The notes under the pieces are model-generated. The model was not told the origin of the DNA. It saw nothing but the letters and a program-made list of their open reading frames with translations, and made no database searches. The position numbers and the translations under genes were made by a program. Shown here piece after piece: positions 32,069 to 38,505 of a stretch of DNA of 38,505 nt (the stretch's first letter is position 1; each line of letters opens with the position of its first letter). The stretch spans positions 1 through 38,505 of the forward strand of contig JAURWL010000017.1 of NCBI GenBank assembly GCA_030654965.1, read 5' to 3'. Origin of the DNA: Dehalococcoidales bacterium. Lineage in GTDB: Bacteria > Chloroflexota > Dehalococcoidia > Dehalococcoidales > Fen-1064.

Positions 32069-33604
32069 CTACGGAATTACGTCCATACCCTTCCAGGCGT
32101 CGAGTTCCTCGCGAGCCGGATCAATCTCCAGCCGGCACGGCACGTCCAGAATCATTGTTGCCCGCTTATTAAGAGTATAAGGCTCCCACTTCGGAATCCC
32201 CGGGTGACTGGGGTTGCCGGTATGCGCGAAAGCAATCCACGCCCCGCTTACTGAATCGACCAGATGCGGTTTATCAGGACGAGAACCGGTTATTGGCATA
32301 TCTTCCGTGGTATCGAATACGAACGGGATTTCAAGCGCATGGCATGACTTGAAGAGGTATCCCTTGTAGTCCGATTCCCAGGTAAACAGATACATAAAGA
32401 TAGGGGCTTTACCAGCCGCCAGCTTACTCTCCGCGAGCTTGATGCATCCCAGCCGCCGGTCTTCACTCGTAATCCCGATTAACAGGTCCCAGGGTGTGGC
32501 ATTGGGACGGGTTTTCCGATAGGTCGCAATTATGCTATCGCGTTTATCACCAAGCCTGGGTGTCAGCCGTTCGATTAATTCCGGCTCGGTGAGCCGGCGT
32601 CGCCTCGGGTCTCCTGCTATGAAAAGCGCTATTTCATCCCGGTTGGTTCCTATCATGATTGGCACATCGTTTAAAGCCGGTGATGCCGATGGAAGGAATG
32701 GGTGCGAAGGCAGATAACTACCGTCCATAACCGGCATAAAACCCATCAGACTGCCTGCCGCTCTACCTTCGGGACGGACTGGTGTGCGGGGTGGCAGTGT
32801 CATTACCGCTTCCAGAAGCTGCGGTACAGGCATGTTCTGGAGTTTGTCGATTTCATTTGTCTTTATTTCCAGCTTTGCCAGTAAACGCTCCGCTACGTCG
32901 GTAGCGGATTTACTTTCCATGCCGCGCAAACCCGGGCTACTCTCAATAATACCCTTATGAAATAAACCTTTTGCTGACGGCATTGTGAGCAGGAGACTGA
33001 CTTTCCTGCCGCCACCCGATTCGCCGAATATCGTCACATTACCTGGGTCGCCGCCGAAGGATTGGATGTTGTCCCGAACCCATTTAAGGGCAAGTACTAT
33101 GTCCAACATTCCCGCCATACCGGAACCAGCGAATGCCTCACCGGCGATATCTGCCAGGTGCAGGAAGCCGAAGACATTTAGCCGGTGGTTGATTGTGACT
33201 ACGACCACATCGCCGCGTTTGACCAGTCCGGTACCGTTGTATATCGCTGACGAACCTGAACCGGACGTGAAGCCACCGCCATGCAACCACACCATCACCG
33301 GACGCTTTGCCCCATCCCCGACGGCGCGCGTCCATATATTCAATACCAGACAATCTTCACGCTGGGGTACAGATGGAGCATTGCCGAGGTTCGGGTCTTC
33401 GGCGGACGCTCTTCCCTGAGGACAGTTTGGTCCGAACTCAATCGCATCACGAACATCAGTCCATGGTTCCGGGGGCACCGGTGGCAGGAAACGCCGATTG
33501 CCGCTGGTCGGGGCGCCGTAAGGAATGCCTTTGAAAACTAAAACATCTCGCTCAGTTATGCCACGTACTTTCCCGGCTGTGGTTCCAACGATGATTTCGT
33601 CCAT
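32069..33604 (-). CDS. Type B carboxylesterase/lipase family protein (copy 2)
   Basis: 511 aa alpha/beta-hydrolase with the same architecture as the esterase at 26987-28519. [18 protein letters not shown] and [11 protein letters not shown] are N-terminal motifs, HGGG is the oxyanion loop, and S196 lies in [22 protein letters not shown] is near the acid, and [13 protein letters not shown] holds the His. There is no signal peptide. The frame opens at 33640, but ATG 33604 has CAGGAG four bases upstream and gives the family N-terminus. It converges on the heliorhodopsin gene and diverges from the acyl-CoA synthetase. Substrate unknown; the two copies are clearly diverged from each other. Confidence 0.93.
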   Translation of the reverse strand: MDEIIVGTTAGKVRGITERDVLVFKGIPYGAPTSGNRRFLPPVPPEPWTDVRDAIEFGPNCPQGRASAEDPNLGNAPSVPQREDCLVLNIWTRAVGDGAKRPVMVWLHGGGFTSGSGSSAIYNGTGLVKRGDVVVVTINHRLNVFGFLHLADIAGEAFAGSGMAGMLDIVLALKWVRDNIQSFGGDPGNVTIFGESGGGRKVSLLLTMPSAKGLFHKGIIESSPGLRGMESKSATDVAERLLAKLEIKTNEIDKLQNMPVPQLLEAVMTLPPRTPVRPEGRAAGSLMGFMPVMDGSYLPSHPFLPSASPALNDVPIMIGTNRDEIALFIAGDPRRRRLTEPELIERLTPRLGDKRDSIIATYRKTRPNATPWDLLIGITSEDRRLGCIKLAESKLAAGKAPIFMYLFTWESDYKGYLFKSCHALEIPFVFDTTEDMPITGSRPDKPHLVDSVSGAWIAFAHTGNPSHPGIPKWEPYTLNKRATMILDVPCRLEIDPAREELDAWKGMDVIP

Positions 33605-33731
33605 GTTACTCCTGACTGAAAGATATAGACTTTGACTCAATTTACAATTCTTTTAATTATCCAACTACCCTTTTGCTCATGTCAAGTAAGGTTATGAATG
33701 GGAAAAGCAAGGAACCAGGAATGCGCACGGG

Positions 33732-33759
33732 TTGACATATTTCTGAAGTGGTATATAAT
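33732..33759 (+). promoter_or_regulatory. Consensus promoter of the acyl-CoA synthetase-livGF operon
   Basis: TTGACA (33732-33737), 16-bp spacer, TATAAT (33754-33759): both hexamers are perfect. The ribosome-binding site AGGAGGTG lies 17 bases downstream, just before ATG 33789. Confidence 0.75.
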
Positions 33760-33788
33760 CTGTTCAGGAGATAGCAGGAGGTGTCCCG

Positions 33789-35495
33789 ATGGGTGCGAAA
33801 GAAGCCTATGAAGCTCGACCGTGGCTCAAATTCTACCTAAAAGAAGTTCCGTCCGATGTTCCTATCCCTGAGAAATCCGTGGTGGAGATGTTTAATGAGT
33901 CCACTGAAAAATGGAAGGATAAGACCGCCCTGGTTTTTTATGGGCGAAAGATGAGTTACCGGGAACTGCGCGACCATACCGACCGGCTGGCAACGGCACT
34001 GGTCGACCTGGGGGTTAAGAAAGGCGACCGGGTGGCACTTCTCCTCCTGAACTCACCGCAGTTTATCATCGCTTATTTTGCGGTATTGAAAGCATGCGCC
34101 ACCGTCACCGCTATTAGTCCTGTCTATGTTAGTCCGGAAATAAAGCACCAGATATTGGATAGCGGCGCTAAATACCTGATTTGCCAGGATATCCTTTTCA
34201 ACCATGTGGATAAGGCGGATGTGAAACTGGATAAGGTCATCCTCACCAGCATCACCGAGTACCTGCCTGCCATGAAAAAGTTTCTGGGGAGCAGTGTTCT
34301 TAGAGCCGTCTACCAGAAAATGTCTGCTCCATCACCGGAGCTGTTCAAACGAGAAGGTTTCTATCATATGCAGGAGCTAATTGCGAAATACCCACCGAAT
34401 CCACCGGTATGCCAGTTCGATATCAATGAAGATTTAGTCACGCTCCCCTACACCGGCGGCACAACCGGTTTGCCTAAAGGCGCCATGATTACACATCGCA
34501 ATCTCGTTTCCGCTCAGCACCTCGGGAGCGTTTACTGGGGAAATATCACACAGCCGGGAAAGGAAGTTATCCTTGCCTATCTACCGTTCTACCACATCTA
34601 CGGACAATCTGTTGTTATGCTGGGTGGTATTTCACAGGGTTACACCCTCGTCATCTTTACTACGCCGGACCTCGATGACATATTGAATGCCATAGAGAGC
34701 TACAAAGCCACCCTGTTCTATAGTGTTCCTTCCCTCTATGAAGCGTTGAGAGACTACGCCCGCACCGACCGTGTCAACTGGAAACGGATGAAGGTACTTG
34801 TATCAGGGGCGGATGCCTTGCTTGAAGACACAGCAAAGGGCTGGGAGAAGCGCACCGGTACCAAGATTCATGAGGGGTGGGGCATGACGGAAACCAGTTC
34901 CGTGGGTATTCTCAGCCCGTACGGCAGACCCAAAGTCGGTAGTTTCGGTGTCCCCCTGCCTAATACCGTGGCAGCAATCGCATCACCTGACAAAGACGAG
35001 TTTCTGCCCGTGGGCGAGACCGGTGAACTGGTCATAAAGGGCCCACAGGTTATGAAAGGCTACTGGAAGAAACCGGAAGAAACCGAAAATATGTTTATGA
35101 AATTTAATGGAGAGCGCTGGTTGAGAACCGGTGACCTGGCGAGAATGGATGAAGAGGGTTACTTCTTTTTCTACGATAGAAAACGGGATATGATTAAATA
35201 CAAAGGGTTGGCGGTCTTTGCCCGCGAAGTGGAAGAGGTGTTGTGCAGTCATCCCCAGGTGAAAGAAGCCGGTGTCATCGGTGTGCCCGACCCCGAAGTC
35301 GGAGAGCGCGTGAAAGCCATCGTCGTCCTGGAAACAGAGGCGCGTGGCAAACTATCCGAGATGGATATCATTAAATACTGTGAAGAACGGCTGGCGCACT
35401 ACAAAGTCCCTAAAATCGTGGAGTTCCGCGGGGAGGTTCCTAAGACGGATGTCGGCAAGGTGTCACATCGGGAACTGAGAGATGAGGGAGTGTGA
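33789..35495 (+). CDS. AMP-forming acyl-CoA synthetase (fatty-acid/aryl-acid CoA ligase)
   Basis: ANL-superfamily ligase, 568 aa, that activates a carboxylic acid with ATP and CoA. LPYTGGTTGLPKGAMITHRN is the P-loop, AYLPFYHIYG lies in the acid-binding half, and GWGMTETSSV is the adenine/carboxylate motif. TGDLARMDEEGYFFFYDRKR is the ribose-binding Asp and hinge. PKTDVGKVSHREL holds the catalytic K557. The N-terminus is soluble with no signal. Overall it resembles long-chain or 4-coumarate-type ligases; the substrate cannot be fixed. The stop is one base before the livG ATG, so it is co-expressed with a LIV-type importer ATPase pair. That suggests activation of an imported carboxylic acid (inference). 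Confidence 0.93.
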   Translation: MGAKEAYEARPWLKFYLKEVPSDVPIPEKSVVEMFNESTEKWKDKTALVFYGRKMSYRELRDHTDRLATALVDLGVKKGDRVALLLLNSPQFIIAYFAVLKACATVTAISPVYVSPEIKHQILDSGAKYLICQDILFNHVDKADVKLDKVILTSITEYLPAMKKFLGSSVLRAVYQKMSAPSPELFKREGFYHMQELIAKYPPNPPVCQFDINEDLVTLPYTGGTTGLPKGAMITHRNLVSAQHLGSVYWGNITQPGKEVILAYLPFYHIYGQSVVMLGGISQGYTLVIFTTPDLDDILNAIESYKATLFYSVPSLYEALRDYARTDRVNWKRMKVLVSGADALLEDTAKGWEKRTGTKIHEGWGMTETSSVGILSPYGRPKVGSFGVPLPNTVAAIASPDKDEFLPVGETGELVIKGPQVMKGYWKKPEETENMFMKFNGERWLRTGDLARMDEEGYFFFYDRKRDMIKYKGLAVFAREVEEVLCSHPQVKEAGVIGVPDPEVGERVKAIVVLETEARGKLSEMDIIKYCEERLAHYKVPKIVEFRGEVPKTDVGKVSHRELRDEGV

Positions 35496-35496
35496 T

Positions 35497-36270
35497 ATGG
35501 CAGATACTTTCTTTCAAGTTGAGGGTCTCACGAAACACTTTGGCGGTCTGGTCGCCGTTAAAGACGTCAGTTTCCACATAGGCAGAGAGGAAATTGTTGG
35601 GCTGATTGGACCCAACGGCGCTGGCAAAACCACACTTATCCATTGCATTCTCGGTATCCTCAAACCGGATTCCGGCAAAGTTATTTTCAAAGGCAAAGAT
35701 ATCACCAGAAAGCGCGCCTGGGAAGTCGTCCAGATGGGTATGGCGGGCACATTCCAGGTGGTGAAACCCTTCCGCCGCTTGCCCATTATTGCCAATGTCA
35801 TGGTGGGTTGTCTTTCTCCCAGGGCGAAGAAGAGTGGCGAGTGGGTGAAAAGGGTGGAAGTCAAAGCCCGTGATGCCTTGGAATTCGTCGGCATTTCTGA
35901 CATGGCGTTGGAACCGGCATCGGTTCTTTCACATGGCGATTTGAAACGGCTTGAGGTCGCGCGCGCTATTGCTACAGAGCCGGAACTACTCATTCTCGAT
36001 GAACCCTTCGGCGGTTTGAGCCCGGCAGAGACCGAACTTATGGCGAAGTCCGTCCAGCGATTGCATAAAGGCGGAAGATTCGGCAGACTGCACAGTGAAG
36101 GTCCGGCGATGCTTATCATCGAGCATAAACTGAGCGAACTGATGAAAATCGTCGACCGTGTGATTGTGCTCAACTTCGGTGAGCTGCTTGCTCAGGGCAC
36201 GCCGGCCGAAATCGCCAAAGACCCGAAGGTGATTGAGGCATACACCGGCAAGGAGGTGCTCATTGCTTGA
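35497..36270 (+). CDS. livG: LIV-type ABC transporter ATP-binding protein LivG
   Basis: 257 aa from ATG 35497, behind GGGAG; the frame also has ATG 35482 inside the preceding gene. Walker A is GPNGAGKTTLI, and the signature is LSHGDLKRLEVARAI, a variant of the LivG L-S-x-G-x-x-(R/K)-x-L-E form. Walker B is LLILDEPFGGLSPAE. A LivG-specific C-terminal segment (VIVLNFGELLAQGTP, VIEAYTG) is present. A short insertion, HKGGRFGRLHSEGPAM, precedes the H-loop (LIIEHKL). It overlaps livF by 8 bp. The importer takes up branched-chain amino acids or related carboxylates or amides. Confidence 0.95.
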   Translation: MADTFFQVEGLTKHFGGLVAVKDVSFHIGREEIVGLIGPNGAGKTTLIHCILGILKPDSGKVIFKGKDITRKRAWEVVQMGMAGTFQVVKPFRRLPIIANVMVGCLSPRAKKSGEWVKRVEVKARDALEFVGISDMALEPASVLSHGDLKRLEVARAIATEPELLILDEPFGGLSPAETELMAKSVQRLHKGGRFGRLHSEGPAMLIIEHKLSELMKIVDRVIVLNFGELLAQGTPAEIAKDPKVIEAYTGKEVLIA

Positions 36271-37012
36271 AGTCAAGAATGTTACTGTAAAATTCGATAC
36301 CGCGATGGTGCTCGATGATGCCAACCTCAAAATCAATAAAGGTGAGCTGGTGGGATTGGTAGGTCCGAATGGCGCCGGGAAGACCACCCTGTTGCGTGCC
36401 ATTGCCGGTTTAATCAAATGGCAGAAAGAAGTGACACGGGGTACGCGTAACGCCAATGTCACATTTGAAGGCACGGTAGAATTTGAAGGCGAACGGATTG
36501 ATAAACTGAGCGCTCATGAAATCGCGCGTCGCGGTCTGGCACTCTGTCCGGAACGTGGACGCCCCTTTGTGGAAATGACGGTGAAAGACAACTTACTTGC
36601 CGGCGGTTTCCTCTGTAAAAGCAGTGATGAAATCAAGAATAACCTGGTCAAGGTCTATGAGCTATTTCCCCGCTTAAAAGAGCGCGAGAATCAGGTTTCC
36701 GGCACGCTCTCCGGTGGAGAGAGGCAGATGCTCTGTATCGGGCGGGCGCTGATGCATCAACCCAAACTCCTGCTCGTGGATGAACCATCCAGCGGACTGG
36801 CGCCCAAGCTCAAGGAAGACCTATTCAAACGCATTGAGGATATTTTCAAGGAACTGGGTGTCACTATTCTCCTTGCCGAACAGGATATTAGCTTTGCTTT
36901 TAGCCTATCTTCCAGAAGCTATGTGATGTCACGCGGGCATATTATCTCTCAGGGTACCGCCAAAGAACTGCTGGCAGATGAGACTATAAGAAAGACGTAC
37001 CTGGGACTGTAG
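36263..37012 (+). CDS. livF: LIV-type ABC transporter ATP-binding protein LivF
   Basis: 249 aa from TTG 36263, which follows AGGAGG (36251-36256) at the right distance; the open frame before it is the livG reading overlap. It has GPNGAGKTTLLRAI, LSGGERQMLCIGRAL and LLLVDEPSSGLAPK, all intact, with LCPERGRPFVEMTVKDNLL, the LivF 'E-x-R-x-x-F-x-x-(L/M)-T-V' stretch. Residues around 45-65 (KEVTRGTRNANVTFEGTVEF) are slightly longer than in standard LivF. It ends 105 bp before the stop of the convergent livM, with a REP-like hairpin in between. Confidence 0.95.
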   Translation: MLEVKNVTVKFDTAMVLDDANLKINKGELVGLVGPNGAGKTTLLRAIAGLIKWQKEVTRGTRNANVTFEGTVEFEGERIDKLSAHEIARRGLALCPERGRPFVEMTVKDNLLAGGFLCKSSDEIKNNLVKVYELFPRLKERENQVSGTLSGGERQMLCIGRALMHQPKLLLVDEPSSGLAPKLKEDLFKRIEDIFKELGVTILLAEQDISFAFSLSSRSYVMSRGHIISQGTAKELLADETIRKTYLGL

Positions 37013-37024
37013 TCCTCTATTGTC

Positions 37025-37068
37025 ATTCCCGCGAAGCTTGTCCCGTACCCCGATACGGGAGCGGGAAT
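37025..37068. repeat. REP-like hairpin between convergent livF and livM
   Basis: Two nested stems: outer ATTCCCGC (37025-37032) with GCGGGAAT (37061-37068), inner TCCCGTA (37041-37047) with TACGGGA (37054-37060). The T-C-A-T-T-C-C-C-G-C ... G-C-G-G-G-A-A-T-C-C form is a common dispersed intergenic palindrome in many bacteria. Its place between convergent stops suggests a two-way transcript barrier. Confidence 0.75.
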
Positions 37069-37116
37069 CCAGAACCGATGGAGAGGAAGTTCATCTGCCT
37101 CGTAAACTTCTGCCCC

Positions 37117-38154
37117 CTACCGCAGATTAGCGCTGCACGCCCGGCAGGTCTTCCGCCACCACACATTGGATAGCTTACAGCGCGGACACTGTCGCTCCAT
37201 CTTATCCCGGATAAACACGGCAATACCTTCCGGCATAAAGAGCAGAATCACCACGACAATCGCCGCAAAAATCATCATCCGTATTTCAGGCAGAACACGC
37301 AGGAACTCCATCAGTGGGTACATGATGAAAACACCCACCACCGGACCATAAATGCTCGTGATGCCGCCAAAGACCGTCCAGATAATTACCTGAAATGAGA
37401 GGAAAAGGTCGAGATTAGCGGGTCCCGCAATTCGCATGAAGTGCGCGTGAAAAGCGCCGGCTATCCCGGCAAAGAACCCGCCCACGGCGAAGGCGAGCAT
37501 TTTATAGCGGATGGTATTGATACCACTGGCACGTGCCGCAATTTCATCTTCACGGATGGCGTGAAAGATAATCCCGGTCCTCACCAGAGCGCTTTTAGCA
37601 TCCGTGAGTTTCCACATAATCATTACGGAAACAAACATAACGGCGAAGGAAATGTAAAAGTCTGTGACGCGGGAGTTAGAAATGCGGGCGATGCCTGAAA
37701 CACCCAGTTCCCCACCCGTAAAGTCGGTGAAAGCAAAAATGATGCCCAGCAGGATGAGTGGGAAAGCGAGCGTCACTAGAGAGAGATAGGGACCTCGCAA
37801 ACGAAGCGCCGGCAAGCAGACCACCACTCCCGCCACAACCGAAGCCAGCGCCCCGATGGGGATGGTCGCCCAAGGCGGTAAGCCAAGCTTGAGATTAAGT
37901 AAAGCAGAAGTGTAGGCGGCAACCCCGAAGAAAAGGGCATGCCCGAAGTTTATCTGCCCCGTGTACCCGGACAGCAGGTCCCAGCTTACCGCAAAGATAG
38001 CGAAGATGTTAGCAAAAGCCAGGGTGCGTAAGAGATAAGAGTCTGTGGTGATGACGGGAATGATAATGAGCACAAGAAAGAAAAGCAGAGCCAAGAGCCT
38101 GCCTGGAATGGCAACAACATCGCCCTGAAAGTCCTTTAACAGCCGCCTTATCAC
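37117..38154 (-). CDS. livM: LIV-type ABC transporter permease LivM with C-terminal zinc ribbon
   Basis: 345 aa permease with eight to ten transmembrane helices. WDLLSGYTGQINFGHALFFG is the LivM N-terminal motif (G-x-x-G-x-x-S/N-x-G-x-A-x-F-x-G). ALVRTGIIFHAIREDEIAAR then ASGINTIRYKMLAFAVGGFF is the ATPase-contact loop. VFGGITSIYGPVVGVFI follows. The last 24 residues form C323-x2-C326-x10-C337-x2-C340, a zinc-ribbon-like tail that ordinary LivM lacks; it would face the cytoplasm. The start is GTG 38154, directly after the livH stop. The permeases are on the opposite strand from livG/livF but point to the same hairpin. Confidence 0.92.
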   Translation of the reverse strand: MIRRLLKDFQGDVVAIPGRLLALLFFLVLIIIPVITTDSYLLRTLAFANIFAIFAVSWDLLSGYTGQINFGHALFFGVAAYTSALLNLKLGLPPWATIPIGALASVVAGVVVCLPALRLRGPYLSLVTLAFPLILLGIIFAFTDFTGGELGVSGIARISNSRVTDFYISFAVMFVSVMIMWKLTDAKSALVRTGIIFHAIREDEIAARASGINTIRYKMLAFAVGGFFAGIAGAFHAHFMRIAGPANLDLFLSFQVIIWTVFGGITSIYGPVVGVFIMYPLMEFLRVLPEIRMMIFAAIVVVILLFMPEGIAVFIRDKMERQCPRCKLSNVWWRKTCRACSANLR

Positions 38155-38505
38155 CTAGAGCCGCTCCTCTTCAAAAACTACACCGAACAGACCTTCTGGC
38201 CTCACCAGTAAAATGACTACCATGACAATAAGTGCGATTGCTCCTTTCAAAAACGAGCCCGAAGGTAGTAGAAAAACAACCGCTGTCTCAACAAAGCCGA
38301 TGATAAAAGCGCCGATGAGACTCCCCTTGACACTACCCAACCCGCCCAGAACGACAATTGCCATAATCATCACGAGCGGGTGCGTCCACATGTATGGCTC
38401 CAGTACGAGAGTTGGGGCTACTACCACTCCCGCAATCGCCGCCAGCGCCGAGGCAATCGTCATGGTGATGAGGAGGATACGGGAAACATTGATGCCCATC
38501 AGGTT
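38155..38505 (-). CDS. livH: LIV-type ABC transporter permease LivH (partial, 5' end outside window)
   Basis: The C-terminal 116 codons are visible; the frame stays open to the window edge (NLMGINVSRILLITMTIASA at the edge). MGINVSRI is the family helix after the ATPase-contact loop. VLGGLGSVKGSLIGAFIIGF is the L-G-G-x-G-S-x-x-G-x-x-x-G motif of LivH, and VRPEGLFG is the typical end. The stop lies immediately before the livM GTG. A substrate-binding protein gene (livK-like) would be expected upstream, outside the window. Confidence 0.93.
   Translation of the reverse strand, partial: NLMGINVSRILLITMTIASALAAIAGVVVAPTLVLEPYMWTHPLVMIMAIVVLGGLGSVKGSLIGAFIIGFVETAVVFLLPSGSFLKGAIALIVMVVILLVRPEGLFGVVFEEERL

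Noticed and set aside
31979-32254. Small plus-strand ORF after the heliorhodopsin gene
   Set aside because: Most of it is antisense to the esterase gene and no ribosome-binding site is seen. The short hairpin AGATGT-GATT-ACATCT at 31999-32014 has no T tract, so I did not call a terminator either.
35514-36173. Open frame of 219 codons antisense to livG
   Set aside because: Long only because of livG codon bias; Ser/Arg-rich, no ribosome-binding site and no domain.
1-38505. CRISPR array, prophage, transposase or rRNA operon
   Set aside because: No regularly spaced repeats, integrase, capsid or transposase genes and no rRNA sequence found on either strand.

Overview
The window is 38.5 kb of bacterial chromosome with dense, mostly co-directional gene blocks, many TTG/GTG starts and many 1-20 bp gene overlaps. 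The gene content best fits a Chloroflexota bacterium near the Dehalococcoidia. The reasons are an 11-subunit complex I operon without nuoE/F/G, a HerA-NurA pair, a heliorhodopsin, no outer-membrane genes and LIV-type transporters. The placement is an inference from gene content; no rRNA gene is present to confirm it.

Region 1 (1-9232, minus strand) is a complex I operon in the order nuoA-B-[SH3-like]-C-D-H-I-J-K-[DUF2007-like]-L-M-N, with nuoN cut by the window edge. The NADH-oxidising module (NuoE/F/G) is absent. Two small extra genes are embedded in the operon. One looks like an SH3-like barrel of the kind used by ferredoxin-dependent NDH-1 complexes.

Region 2 (9233-13830, plus) holds a class II nucleotidyltransferase with an HD domain, then secD and secF. 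SecD carries an in-frame insert of 3.5 tandem 38-residue Gly/Thr-rich repeats in its exported domain. A promoter, a short leader and a tRNA-like terminator hairpin follow (13831-13959), then a CDF cation transporter and a convergent LysE-type exporter.

Region 3 (15639-20050, plus) is a DNA-end-processing cluster: NurA nuclease, a lone cyclic-nucleotide-binding domain, a four-helix-bundle (23S IVP-type) gene framed by a perfect 15-bp inverted repeat, a HAS-barrel protein and the HerA ATPase.

Region 4 (20186-26857) has patatin-like phospholipase, rsmA (ksgA) and ispE in overlapping order. Rubrerythrin follows, with a CRP/FNR-like operator at a class II position. Then come a second nucleotidyltransferase without an HD domain, a pyruvate-kinase-like protein that lacks the B (lid) domain, and a QueG-like double [4Fe-4S] protein.

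Region 5 (26987-33604) has a type B carboxylesterase, a complete polar amino-acid ABC importer, a heliorhodopsin under its own near-consensus promoter, and a second type B carboxylesterase facing back toward it. Region 6 (33789-38505) has an acyl-CoA synthetase coupled to livG-livF on the plus strand. These converge across a REP-like hairpin on livM-livH (minus, livH cut by the edge). LivM ends in a zinc ribbon. No phage, transposase or CRISPR array was seen.
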